Of a stretch of DNA of 64,000 nucleotides, positions 17,401 to 25,278 are shown in pieces (position 1 is the first letter of the stretch; the number at the start of each line of letters is the position of its first letter). The stretch lies in contig CAKVOU010000010.1 in assembly GCA_934796165.1 (NCBI GenBank), positions 1 to 64,000 on the forward strand, written 5' to 3'. Source of the stretch: an uncultured Eubacteriales bacterium. GTDB taxonomy: Bacteria > Bacillota > Clostridia > Oscillospirales > CAG-272. A model generated the notes under the pieces. That model was not told the origin of the DNA. It searched no databases and worked only from the letters and a program-made list of their open reading frames with translations. The position numbers and the translations under genes are program-made.

Positions 17401-19257
17401 GGTATATCCGTCCTCCGTGCAGGTCGGTGCGTGTACGGTGTCCCGGTAAGCGTGCCGGTGCACCTTCGCGGTATTCCCGGTCACTTCGTAAAGCGTGTCA
17501 CCGATTTCAATATAAATTGTTGCGCTGTCTGAAATCAACGCGCCGTTGCTGTCGAAAAGGTACCCGTCGTAAGACGTTCCGATCAGCATGATGCCGTCGG
17601 TACCGAAACGGTAAATATGCCCGTCGGAATACACATAAATGTTGATGACAATGACGTTGTTGATAATGTAGTATTTCTTTCCGTTGACGGGAACGATCTC
17701 TTTGTCATATTTCGTGTTCCGCAGTTTTCCGTCGTCACCGAAATCATACAGCTTCCCGTCGATCACGGACAGGTTTTTCGTAACCTGATTGCCTATTACA
17801 TAATACTTGTCATTACCGATCGTGACCCATTCATGGTCGTATCCGGTATCCCTTCGTGCTCCGTCCGTGCCGAAATCCATAATCTGATCGCCAATGACCC
17901 TTGTCCCGGTTGCAACGGTATTGTCTTTTTCGACATAGTACGTTTTGCCGCCCACGGTAATGAACCCTTCCTCGAATCTCCGGTCGGTCAGAATACCGTC
18001 GTCACCAAAATCATATATTTTACCGTCAATCACGATAATATTGATAATGATGAGATTGTTGATCACATAATAGGTGTCTCCGTCAAAACGGATAAACACG
18101 TTGGTCAGACCGAGGCGGTTGCCATTCCCGTCAAACCGATACGCGTTTCCGTTCTTTACATAGTAACCGCTGTACGGGGTTTGTTTCTGTTCCGTGCAGT
18201 TTTTACACGGCGTCTTGATAACTGCCGTACTGCCGTCAGCCGAAATGACGATTTCAGCCCCGGATTCGTCGTATGTGTGTCCCTTTGCAGAAACCACATT
18301 CTGCTTCACAAGAACCGTGTTACAGACCGAGCAATGACTGCCCTCGGTCAGACCCGTTTCGGTACAGGTAGGTTCGACCGCTTTGTCAACGACTTCGGTG
18401 TGACCTTTTGCGTCAATCTTGCGCGTTTGTTTTTCCCCGCAGTCAGCGCATACGCGTTCTTCCTCGCCATCCTCGGTGCAGGTCGGTGCTTTGGTGGTCT
18501 TCCAGTCGCCGAACGAGTGAACCGTCTTGGGGATGGTACGGGTCTCTTTTGTGCCGCACGCAGAACAGATCCGCTCCTCGGAGCCGTCCTCTTCATCGGT
18601 CGCCTCCTTGGTGACTTTCCAGTCGCCGAAGGTGTGACCCTTTGCGGGCACAGTCGTCTGTTTCACAAGCACTTCATTGCACTCGGAGCAATGCTTGCCC
18701 TCGGTTTTGCCCGCCTCGGTACAAGTGGGCTCCACCGCCTTGTCAATTACCTCGGTGTGTCCCTTGGCGGGAACGTTTCTCGTTTCCTTTTCGCCGCAGG
18801 CGCAGGAACGTTCCTCCTCGCCGTCCTCGGTGCAGGTCGGCGCTTTAACGGTTGTCCATTCGCCGAACGCGTGCTCGTGCGAGGGTTCCGTGTCCGTCTC
18901 AGTCGGCTTCGTATCAGATTCCTCCGGTGCCGTGTCAGATTCCGCAGGCTCCGAACCGGATTCCTCCGGGGTGGTGTCAGACTCCGCAGGCTTCGTATCA
19001 GATTCCTCCGGCGTCGTGTCAGATTCCGCAGGCTCCGAGCCGGATTCCCCCGGGGTCGTGTCAGATTCCACAGAGTTTGTGTCAGACTCCGCAGGCTTTG
19101 AATCTGATTCACCCGTCGTCCCCGATTCGGCAGATGTCGTCGTGCCACTGCTGACTTCTGTTTCGCTTGTTGCCGATTGCTTCCCGACGCACGAGGTCAG
19201 CAGAACCACAACAAGAATCCCAATCAATATCAGACAAAATTGCTTCTTCAGACTCAT
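14407..19257 (-). CDS. BspA-type leucine-rich-repeat surface lipoprotein, 1616 aa
   Basis: A very large secreted lipoprotein. The N-terminus is a lipoprotein signal (hydrophobic residues 7-20, lipobox LLTSC with C23). Residues 25-130 are a Ser/Thr/Glu/Pro/Asp spacer of ESDTxPxES repeats. Residues 130-350 hold Cys-pair modules (CTEDGEEE, CxxCGxKETR, AKGHT), residues 350-620 hold Tyr/Gly repeats resembling cell-wall-binding repeats (KTYYVxxN, YDFGxDG), then more Cys modules, and from about 740 to 1590 a long array of 23-residue LRR_5 (TpLRR/BspA) repeats such as CTSLTSITIPDSVTSIG. The tail ends with a FKGTKAQWNAI module. Such proteins bind host or polysaccharide ligands in gut and oral bacteria; the ligand here is unknown. 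It has its own consensus promoter. Confidence 0.92.
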   Translation of the reverse strand: MSLKKQFCLILIGILVVVLLTSCVGKQSATSETEVSSGTTTSAESGTTGESDSKPAESDTNSVESDTTPGESGSEPAESDTTPEESDTKPAESDTTPEESGSEPAESDTAPEESDTKPTETDTEPSHEHAFGEWTTVKAPTCTEDGEEERSCACGEKETRNVPAKGHTEVIDKAVEPTCTEAGKTEGKHCSECNEVLVKQTTVPAKGHTFGDWKVTKEATDEEDGSEERICSACGTKETRTIPKTVHSFGDWKTTKAPTCTEDGEEERVCADCGEKQTRKIDAKGHTEVVDKAVEPTCTETGLTEGSHCSVCNTVLVKQNVVSAKGHTYDESGAEIVISADGSTAVIKTPCKNCTEQKQTPYSGYYVKNGNAYRFDGNGNRLGLTNVFIRFDGDTYYVINNLIIINIIVIDGKIYDFGDDGILTDRRFEEGFITVGGKTYYVEKDNTVATGTRVIGDQIMDFGTDGARRDTGYDHEWVTIGNDKYYVIGNQVTKNLSVIDGKLYDFGDDGKLRNTKYDKEIVPVNGKKYYIINNVIVINIYVYSDGHIYRFGTDGIMLIGTSYDGYLFDSNGALISDSATIYIEIGDTLYEVTGNTAKVHRHAYRDTVHAPTCTEDGYTEHTCPCGNSYRDGETSAKGHSPVVDKAVEPTCTKTGLTEGKHCSVCNTVLVEQEVVPAKDHTYVATVVPPTGTKQGYTEHTCSVCGDSYRDTFTDPTASAGLSYRVNDDGKTVTVTGIGTCKDSDVVIPSTYEGKAVTGIDSCAFLDCTSLTSLTIPDSVTSIGSGAFEGCTSLATVTIGNGVTNIGYSVFSGCSSLTSVTIPDSVMGIGQEAFYGCRSLTSITIPDSVRSIGYRAFSGCTSLTSITIPNSVMGIGQEAFYGCWSLKSITIPDGVTSIGASAFYGCTNLASITISDNVSSIGGRAFDNTGYYYNADNWENEVLYIGKYLIKAKDSISGSYTVKAGTKLLADSAFYSPYDCTGLTGITIPDSVTSIGNGAFSGCTSLTSITIPCSVTSIGRYVFRNCKSLTGFTIPDSVTSIGMGTFYECTSLASITIPDSVTSIDEYAFSGCTSLTSITIPNGVTSIDEYAFSGCTSLTSITIPNGVTSIGKSAFSNTGYYNNASNWENGVLYIGKYLIQGKFTVSGSYTVKAGTKLIANSAFCAGSYDYTKLTSITLPDSLTSIGEYAFSGCYSLTNIVIPDSVTSIGDAAFRECGQLTSVTIGNGVTSIGEYAFSGCYSLTNIVIPDSVTEIGEGTFSSCSRLTSITIPDSVTEIGDGLFYGCSNLKSIRIPDGVTSIGAYTFKDCTSLTAITIPDGVTSIGCEAFYRCTSLTSITIPGSVTSIGDGAFYNCTSLASIYITDIAKWCGIKFGSFYSNPLSYAHNLYLNGKLVTDLIIPNSVTSIGDSAFSGCTSLTSITIPDSVTSIGYCAFNNCTNLTSVTIGNGVTSIGNGAFSGCTSLTGFTIPDSMTSIGQEAFFGCTSLTGITIPDSLTSIGLNAFFGCTSLTGITIPDSLTSIDEGAFSNCTNLISVTIGSGVTRIGSYAFYGCTSLTSITIPDSVTSIGEQVFYDCWSLKSITFKGTKAQWNAISKSNSWDLKTGSYTIHCTDGDIVK

Positions 19258-19289
19258 TTTACTGTTCTCCTCATATTGATGTCGCTCCC

Positions 19290-19318
19290 ATTATAATCCG
19301 AAACAGGTAAATTGTCAA
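19290..19318 (-). promoter_or_regulatory. Sigma-A promoter of the larger LRR gene
   Basis: Reverse strand TTGACA (19318-19313), 17 bp, TATAAT (19295-19290). The GAGGAG ribosome site is at 19272-19267. Confidence 0.85.
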
Positions 19319-19474
19319 CAAAAAAAGCATCTCACCATTAGTTGGAAACCATTCCGCCGCCTTTTTCATCCGGTGGTCCCGTTTTATACCCGATTTTTAC
19401 GGCGCCGCGTTGGCTGCCTGCCGGTGAAACGGGCAAAAAAATAGCGACAGGCAAAGTTTTTCCTTGGATCCAGG

Positions 19475-19513
19475 CATAACTTTTCCCCGGAATCCTCATT
19501 TCCCGCTTGCAAT
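19475..19513. repeat. Copy 1 of a ~39-bp direct repeat
   Basis: The stretch from CATAACTTT through CCGCTTGCAAT recurs at 21330-21369 with a one-base length difference. In the second copy the final TTGCAA is the -35 of the alpha-galactosidase promoter. Here no good -10 follows. Confidence 0.7.
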
Positions 19514-19543
19514 TCTGACCGGAGTAATTGAATGTAAGATACT

Positions 19544-19569
19544 AAAAAAGCCGCCCCGAAGGGCGGCTT
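19544..19569 (-). terminator. Terminator of the smaller LRR lipoprotein gene
   Basis: Reverse-strand AAGCCGCCC, TTC loop, GGGGCGGCTT and T run; almost identical to the terminator at 14354-14379, and the similarity continues into the 3' ends of both genes. Confidence 0.9.
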
Positions 19570-19596
19570 GGGGGTTTGAAATTGAGGCGGCGGAGA

Positions 19597-21171
19597 TTAC
19601 TTTTTGATGTCCCCGTCGGTGCAGTGGACGGTGTAGGAGCCGGTATTGGCATCCCAACCGGATGCTTTTGCCACTGCGCCCCACTGTGCCTTCGTGCCGT
19701 TGTACGTGATGCTCGTAAGGCTCGTGCAATCGGAGAATACACCGTCGCCGATGCTGATTACTCCATACGGGATCACAATACCGGCAAGTCCCGCACAACC
19801 GGAAAACGCTTCGTTGCCAATATACGTCACACCGTTCGGGATCGTGATGTCGGTAAGGCTCCTGCATCTGGAGAACGCTTCACTGTCGATCCTCTCCACG
19901 CTCTTTCCGAGCGTAACGCTTACAAGGCCCAAGCAGTCGTAAAACGCCTTCATGCCGATACGCGTCACACCGTCTCCAATCGTGACACTTGCGAGGTTCG
20001 TACAGCCGCAGAACGCTCCCACGCCAATACCCGTCACCCCGTCCGGGATCGTGATGCCGGTCAGCCCCGTGCAGCCATAGAACGCATATTCGCCGATACT
20101 CGTCACGCTGCCCGGAATCGTGATACCGGTCAGCCCCACGCAGGCGTAAAACGTATGGTCGCCAATGCTCGTCACACCATCCGGGATGGTAATGCCTGCA
20201 AGGCGGGAACAGCCTTCAAACGCTCCGGCGCCGATGCTTGTCACGCTCTCCGGGATTGTGATGCTTACCATGCTTGCGCAATTGTCAAACGCCCCATTGC
20301 CGATACTCGTCACACCGTCCGGGATTGAGACGCTTGTGATATGATTGCAAAAACTGAATGCATAATTGCCGATGCCGGTCACACCGTCCGGAATCACAAG
20401 CTCGGTAATCAACTGTCCGTTCAGATACAGGTTGAACGTATCGCCCGACGGATCGAACGCATAATCCTCAAATCTGATGGCACACCATTTGGCAAGGTCT
20501 GTTATATAAATGTTTGTCAGATTGCGGCAGAAGAAGAATGCGCCGCCTCCGATGTCCGTCACACTGTCCGGAATCGTAATGCTTGTCAGCGCGCAAGCGT
20601 CAAACGCCCCTTTGCCGATGCCCGTTACGCTGTCCGGAATGATAACTCCGGTCAGATTCCCGCAACCGGAAAATGCGCGTTCGCCGATTGCCGTGACGGT
20701 ATAACCGTCAGGACTATGTTTGGGAATCACCACTTCCGTGTCGATACAGGTTCCCATGCCGACCAGCGTACAGGTTGTCCCATCGGCATTCAGAGAAAAT
20801 TCCAATCCTGCCGATCCGATTGGCTCGGTCAGGATATCCCGATAAGAATCGCCGCAGACGGAACAGGTATGTTCTGTGTAGCCCTGATCTTTCTTGGTCG
20901 GTGGAACTACATTATCAACATAAATATGCCCCTTTGCGTCAATCTTGCGCGTTTCCTTTTTGCCGCAGTCGGAGCACACGTGCTCCTCCTCGCCGTCCTC
21001 GGTGCAGGTTGCATCTTTTGCGATCTTCCAATCGCCGAAGGTGTGCGTGTGAGACGTATCCGTGGCGGATTCGCGGGTCGTTTCCTGCGGCTTGTTTCCG
21101 TTACAGGATACAAGCACTACACAACAAAAAAGCAAAAGACCGATCAATAGCAACGACAAGCACTTTTTCAT
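19597..21171 (-). CDS. BspA-type leucine-rich-repeat surface lipoprotein, 524 aa
   Basis: A shorter relative of the neighbouring 1616-residue protein. It has a lipoprotein signal with lipobox VLVSC (C23), a short linker with one Cys module (CTEDGEEE, CSDCGKKETR, AKGHI) and a second (HTCSVCGDSYRD), then about 14 LRR_5 repeats and the same C-terminal module (NGTKAQWGAVAK, then GSYTVHCTDGD). It lacks the Tyr/Gly repeats and long spacer of the larger protein. It should be anchored to the membrane by its N-terminal lipid and present the LRR solenoid outward. The shared terminator and 3' end point to descent from a tandem duplication. Confidence 0.92.
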   Translation of the reverse strand: MKKCLSLLLIGLLLFCCVVLVSCNGNKPQETTRESATDTSHTHTFGDWKIAKDATCTEDGEEEHVCSDCGKKETRKIDAKGHIYVDNVVPPTKKDQGYTEHTCSVCGDSYRDILTEPIGSAGLEFSLNADGTTCTLVGMGTCIDTEVVIPKHSPDGYTVTAIGERAFSGCGNLTGVIIPDSVTGIGKGAFDACALTSITIPDSVTDIGGGAFFFCRNLTNIYITDLAKWCAIRFEDYAFDPSGDTFNLYLNGQLITELVIPDGVTGIGNYAFSFCNHITSVSIPDGVTSIGNGAFDNCASMVSITIPESVTSIGAGAFEGCSRLAGITIPDGVTSIGDHTFYACVGLTGITIPGSVTSIGEYAFYGCTGLTGITIPDGVTGIGVGAFCGCTNLASVTIGDGVTRIGMKAFYDCLGLVSVTLGKSVERIDSEAFSRCRSLTDITIPNGVTYIGNEAFSGCAGLAGIVIPYGVISIGDGVFSDCTSLTSITYNGTKAQWGAVAKASGWDANTGSYTVHCTDGDIKK

Positions 21172-21208
21172 TACAATTCCTCCAAATGGTATTTATTGGG
21201 GTACCTTC

Positions 21209-21237
21209 ATTGTAATTCGTTTTTTTGCCGAAGTCAA
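21209..21237 (-). promoter_or_regulatory. Sigma-A promoter of the smaller LRR gene
   Basis: Reverse strand TTGACT (21237-21232), 17 bp, TACAAT (21214-21209), 38 bp upstream of the gene start; GGAGG is at the usual distance. Confidence 0.75.
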
Positions 21238-21329
21238 GTGTTTTCGACAATCCGTTTCAAAAACAGCAACCAAATTCTCTGTCCTCAAAAATCCCGTTTA
21301 TTTTCCTGCCATGACGGCAGATCGGGTAA

Positions 21330-21369
21330 CATAACTTTCTCCCCGGAATCCTCATTTCCCGCTTGCAAT
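21330..21369. repeat. Copy 2 of the ~39-bp direct repeat
   Basis: Matches 19475-19513 apart from one inserted base near its start. It overlaps the -35 of the alpha-galactosidase promoter. Confidence 0.7.
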
Positions 21370-21391
21370 CCCGTTCCGCTTATTGTATAAT
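21363..21391 (+). promoter_or_regulatory. Sigma-A promoter of the alpha-galactosidase gene
   Basis: TTGCAA (21363-21368), 17 bp, TATAAT (21386-21391), 34 bp before the start codon with GAGG between. Confidence 0.8.
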
Positions 21392-21424
21392 GGGAGTATA
21401 AATCTTTTCAAGTGAGGAAATGCT

Positions 21425-23608
21425 ATGCCGATCACATACAATCAGGAAAAGAAGCTGTTCAAGCTGGACACGGCGACCTCGTCCTACATTTTGCAGGTAT
21501 TTGAGGAAGGGTATCTGATTCATCTGTACTACGGTGCGAAGATTCCCGACGACAACCTGACCGAGCTCCGTATTGTGGCGTTCGACCATTCTGCGTTTGA
21601 GCCGAATAACGCGCGGGTCAAAAGCTGGGAATTCTCCCCCACGATCTCGCCGCTGGAATATCCCGCATCGGGCACCGGCGACTTCCGCATCCCCGCGTTT
21701 ACGGTCAAAGCGCCCGAGGGAAACACGGCGACCGACCTGCGGTATCTCACGCACCGCATACTTAAGGGCAAAAAACCGCTCGAAGGGATCCCCGCCCTGT
21801 ACGTCAACTCCGACGACGAGGCGGACACGCTGGAGGTCGATCTGATCGACAGACTGACCGGCGTTGTCGTAACGGTTTCCTACACGGTGTTCAACAACAC
21901 GGGCGCGATGACGCGTTCCGCCTACGTCCGCAACACGGGCAAGGCACCGGTGGAACTGAAAACCGTCATGAGCGCGTCGGTCGAACTGAACGGCGCGGAC
22001 TTCCGCATGATCCATCTCTGGGGACGCTACGGCAAGGAGCGTACCTACACGGAGCAACCCCTGCACCACGGCATTCAGGGCTTTGAATCCCGCCGCGGCT
22101 CGTCAAGTCATGAGTACAATCCCTTTGCGGCGTTCGCAAAGAACAACGCCTCGGAGGACTACGGCGAGGTCTACGGCTTCAATCTCGTCTGGAGCGGCAG
22201 CTTTTCGATTGAGGCACAGGCGGATTCCTACGACAACACCCGCGTCAACGTGGGCATCAACTACAAAGATTTCAGCTGGCTTCTGAAGCCCGGCGAAGGG
22301 TTCCAGGCGCCCGAAGTGGTCATGGTCTACACGGCCGAGGGCATCGGCGAAATGAGCCGGATTTATCATCGTCTCTACAACAAGAACCTCATCCGCGGCG
22401 AATGGCGGGACAAGGTGCGCCCCGTGCTCATCAACTCGTGGGAAGCGGCGTATTTCAACTTTGATGACGACAAGCTGGTCGCCTTCGCGGAGCGCGCAAA
22501 GAAGCTGGGCATCGAAATGCTCGTGATGGACGACGGCTGGTTCGGGCACCGCAACGACGACCACACCTCGCTCGGCGACTGGTACGTCAATGAAAAGAAG
22601 CTGAAAGGCGGGCTGTCCTCGCTCATTTCCCGCGTCAAGGCGCTGGGGCTGAAATTCGGCATCTGGTACGAACCGGAGATGATCTCCGAGGATTCGGATC
22701 TCTACCGCGCACATCCCGACTGGTGCCTGCACATAATGGGACGCGAGCAGAGCAACTGCCGCAATCAGTACGTGCTTGACATGACGCGCAAGGAAGTTCG
22801 GGACAACATCTTTGAACAGATGTACAAGGTGCTGTCGGAAAACGACATCGACTACCTCAAGTGGGACTTCAACCGCAACCTGACCGAGGTCGGCTCCGAG
22901 GGGCTTCCCCCCGAACGGCAGACCGAGATTTACCACCGCTTTGTGCTCGGCACCTACGACCTGATGGACCGTATCACCAAGGCATTCCCGCACATCCTGC
23001 TGGAAAACTGCTCGGGCGGCGGCGGACGGTATGACCCCGCCATGCTGTATTTCTCTCCTCAGATCTGGGCAAGCGACAACACCGACCCGATTGAACGCCT
23101 TACCATTCAGTTCGGCACCTCGCTCTGCTACCCCGCATCCTCCATGGGCGCGCACGTTTCCGCGTCCACCCGCGCAAGTTATGAAACCAAGGGCAATGTC
23201 GCGCTGTGGGGCTCCTTCGGCTACGAGCTGGACCCGCTCAAGCTGAGCGAGGAGACCTGTGACCTCATCCGCCGCCAGATTGCGGAATATCACAAGTACT
23301 ACGACCTCATCCACAAGGGCGACCTGTACCGCATTGAAACCCCGACCGAGAATCCCTGCCGCTGTGCGTGGGAGTTTGTCTCCCCGGATAAGAGCGAAAT
23401 GCTCTTCACCTTTGTGATCATCCGGATCGTCAACAATCCCAAATATATGCCGCGCTTCAAGGGACTCGACCCGAACCGTTACTACCGCGAGGAAACCTCG
23501 GGCGAGGTGTATTCCGGCGCGCTTCTCATGAACGCCGGGTACAACATGGTCAACTTCAGCCGTCCCGACGGCGCGTCCTACAAGCTGCACTTTGTCGCGG
23601 TGGACTGA
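21425..23608 (+). CDS. GH36 alpha-galactosidase
   Basis: 727 residues, the standard length of tetrameric GH36 alpha-galactosidases. It hydrolyses terminal alpha-1,6-galactose from melibiose, raffinose or galactomannan oligosaccharides. The N-terminal beta-supersandwich (1-320) is followed by the TIM barrel with MDDGWFGHRNDD, GIWYEPEM and WCLHIMGR; the nucleophile is D481 in YLKWDFNRN and the acid/base D551 in WASDNTDPIER. ENCSGGGGRYDPAML is the typical substrate-site segment. No signal peptide is present, so it is cytoplasmic. It is monocistronic, with promoter upstream and a perfect-stem terminator downstream, and complements the GH2 enzymes of the sugar locus. Confidence 0.95.
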   Translation: MPITYNQEKKLFKLDTATSSYILQVFEEGYLIHLYYGAKIPDDNLTELRIVAFDHSAFEPNNARVKSWEFSPTISPLEYPASGTGDFRIPAFTVKAPEGNTATDLRYLTHRILKGKKPLEGIPALYVNSDDEADTLEVDLIDRLTGVVVTVSYTVFNNTGAMTRSAYVRNTGKAPVELKTVMSASVELNGADFRMIHLWGRYGKERTYTEQPLHHGIQGFESRRGSSSHEYNPFAAFAKNNASEDYGEVYGFNLVWSGSFSIEAQADSYDNTRVNVGINYKDFSWLLKPGEGFQAPEVVMVYTAEGIGEMSRIYHRLYNKNLIRGEWRDKVRPVLINSWEAAYFNFDDDKLVAFAERAKKLGIEMLVMDDGWFGHRNDDHTSLGDWYVNEKKLKGGLSSLISRVKALGLKFGIWYEPEMISEDSDLYRAHPDWCLHIMGREQSNCRNQYVLDMTRKEVRDNIFEQMYKVLSENDIDYLKWDFNRNLTEVGSEGLPPERQTEIYHRFVLGTYDLMDRITKAFPHILLENCSGGGGRYDPAMLYFSPQIWASDNTDPIERLTIQFGTSLCYPASSMGAHVSASTRASYETKGNVALWGSFGYELDPLKLSEETCDLIRRQIAEYHKYYDLIHKGDLYRIETPTENPCRCAWEFVSPDKSEMLFTFVIIRIVNNPKYMPRFKGLDPNRYYREETSGEVYSGALLMNAGYNMVNFSRPDGASYKLHFVAVD

Positions 23609-23617
23609 AAAGAGTTT

Positions 23618-23649
23618 CCCCTCGTATGTAATAACTTACATACGAGGGG
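23618..23649 (+). terminator. Terminator of the alpha-galactosidase gene
   Basis: A perfect 14-bp stem (CCCCTCGTATGTAA and its inverse) with a TAAC loop and ATTTTGT tail, 10 bp past the stop codon. From here to 23847 nothing else is visible. Confidence 0.9.
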
Positions 23650-23847
23650 ATTTTGTATAATTCAGGATCGGCTCAAATTACCGAAGCACCGTCCGGCACC
23701 ACTGATGTACGCCGCCTTTCGGACAACCGCTTGTTCCCGGAACTCTCGTCCCACGTACACGCATTTTGCATTTTGAACAACAGAATATATACTCTGTCAT
23801 ATAAACTCCCCCCTTTCTGTTTAAATTTTATGCTCTGTCGGCGGAAT

Positions 23848-24810
23848 TCACTCGTTGTCTTCGCTACAGATCATACTATGATCATCTTCATCGTCGCCTT
23901 CGTCATCAGAATAGAATTCGCTCAAGCCACCCGGTTGCGGCAATGCTTCAAGGAGACGTTCTTCATCATTATCTCCCGTAATAGCATACGTGTCCTCTGT
24001 AACATCATCCGCACCATCCGCATCCTCCGCTTCCGCCATCTGACGCTGTTCATCATCCGGCATATCCGGCATAGACTTTTCACGCACAAATTGTTGTGCC
24101 AGGCGAGCGCGGTTCTGATTTGCGCTGCGGCGGATCCGCCGGGATTTCCTTTCTTCCGCAAGGAGCTTTTGGGCATCCAACACTTCATCAAATTCATCCT
24201 GAAGGTAGCGATAAAGCACTCCCGGGTGCATAGAAGAAATATCATTGCTTAAGATTTCCTTTGCCCAACTCTTTGTTACAATTTCGTTCTCCACAAGGAC
24301 TTTGAGATAGTTACGGCAGTGAAGATATTCGCGACGAATCGGTATGTATCTGAACAACCTGATTAAAAACCACACAATCCCGCAAGCACAGAAAATCAAT
24401 TGCCCGACCGCTCCGATCGTAACAATATTCGCAGGCAAAAAATGTACCACCAACATCGCGATACCATACCAGATGCCAATCATAAACGGCGCAAATATCA
24501 ACCTCTTGAACCATTCGCCCATGGACTCTGCCGCTTGAGTTTTTTCGTCTCTTGAGGGCATAAACCTGCTTCTGTTCAGAGTATAAAAACAACAACCGGA
24601 TGGAAGCAGAAGCGACGGTAAGCCCGTGTACTTCCCCTTACTGAGTGCAATAATCTCAAAAACCGTTGCCGTAATAATGAGTCCAATTGAAATCGCCCAG
24701 TTGACCAGATAAATTTTCATCACCAATTTGTACAGCGCGATACAGACCACTGTAATCGCTACAAGATTCAGCAACAGGATAAACCACCACTGGTTAAGCA
24801 AATCGTCCAT
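23848..24810 (-). CDS. Uncharacterised membrane protein with acidic C-terminal tail
   Basis: A 320-residue protein I do not recognise. Four hydrophobic segments are visible at about 9-30, 37-57, 105-125 and 132-152. A charged stretch with Arg-rich segments (SRRIRRSANQNRARL) and a highly acidic Asp/Glu tail (about 250-320) follow and are probably cytoplasmic. No catalytic motif is apparent. The ribosome site GAGAGG is good. Its promoter overlaps a TAGAC-N7-GTCTA inverted repeat, and the divergent neighbour is an XRE-type regulator, which suggests it is the regulated target of that protein. Codon use looks more AT-rich than neighbouring metabolic genes, so this two-gene module may be acquired. 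Confidence 0.75.
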   Translation of the reverse strand: MDDLLNQWWFILLLNLVAITVVCIALYKLVMKIYLVNWAISIGLIITATVFEIIALSKGKYTGLPSLLLPSGCCFYTLNRSRFMPSRDEKTQAAESMGEWFKRLIFAPFMIGIWYGIAMLVVHFLPANIVTIGAVGQLIFCACGIVWFLIRLFRYIPIRREYLHCRNYLKVLVENEIVTKSWAKEILSNDISSMHPGVLYRYLQDEFDEVLDAQKLLAEERKSRRIRRSANQNRARLAQQFVREKSMPDMPDDEQRQMAEAEDADGADDVTEDTYAITGDNDEERLLEALPQPGGLSEFYSDDEGDDEDDHSMICSEDNE

Positions 24811-24867
24811 TCGTTTTTCCTCTCAAATCTGATATTTCTCGAATTGAATTCAACTCTCTGTACAAAG

Positions 24868-24896
24868 ATTATAGACGTTTTTTGTCTATTTGTCAA
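24868..24896 (-). promoter_or_regulatory. Promoter and putative operator of the membrane-protein gene
   Basis: Reverse strand TTGACA (24896-24891), 17 bp, TATAAT (24873-24868). The inverted repeat TAGAC-N7-GTCTA (24872-24888) fills the spacer and touches the -10, as an operator for the divergently encoded XRE protein would. Confidence 0.75.
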
Positions 24897-24939
24897 TAGG
24901 CAATTCCATTTAAGGTAAAATAATTTATGGGGTGAAGAA

Positions 24940-25164
24940 ATGGGATTGTCTTTCGGTGAAAAAATCAGGCTTTTGCGGGAAGAGCGAGAGTGGAATCAAA
25001 CGCAACTCGGAAAAGCGGTTCAAATGACGCAGAGAAAAATATCTTATATTGAGCAGGGAGAAACAGAACCTTCCATCGGCGATATCCAAGCCTTTTGCTT
25101 GCTGTTTGGTGTATCCTCCGATTATCTGATTGGATTGCCAAAAGGGTTAACATACCGCGGATAA
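24940..25164 (+). CDS. Small XRE-family transcriptional regulator
   Basis: 74 residues forming a single Cro/C1-type helix-turn-helix domain: GEKIRLLREEREWNQTQLGKAVQM with the recognition helix near QRKISYIEQGE, ending SSDYLIGLPKG. It has no effector domain. It is divergent from the acidic-tailed membrane protein with 129 bp between the starts, and the palindrome at 24872-24888 is the natural binding site. A GGGGTGAAG ribosome site precedes the ATG. Terminator at 25201-25226. Confidence 0.9.
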   Translation: MGLSFGEKIRLLREEREWNQTQLGKAVQMTQRKISYIEQGETEPSIGDIQAFCLLFGVSSDYLIGLPKGLTYRG

Positions 25165-25200
25165 TTTTAATATTGCTGATGTCATGACCACCGTCTATAC

Positions 25201-25226
25201 AAAACCACCCGCCAAACGGGTGGTTT
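25201..25226 (+). terminator. Terminator of the XRE gene
   Basis: AAAACCACCCG and CGGGTGGTTTT pair around a short loop, followed by CTTTAT. Confidence 0.85.
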
Positions 25227-25240
25227 TCTTTATACACAAA

Positions 25241-25264
25241 CCCGCCGCGCGGAAGCGCGGCGGG
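25241..25264. terminator. GC hairpin downstream of the pyridoxamine kinase locus
   Basis: CCCGCCGCG and CGCGGCGGG pair around CGGAAG; TTGTTTTTT follows on the + strand and TTTGT on the - strand, so it may end transcription from either side. Confidence 0.7.
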
Positions 25265-25278
25265 AGTTGTTTTTTCAT

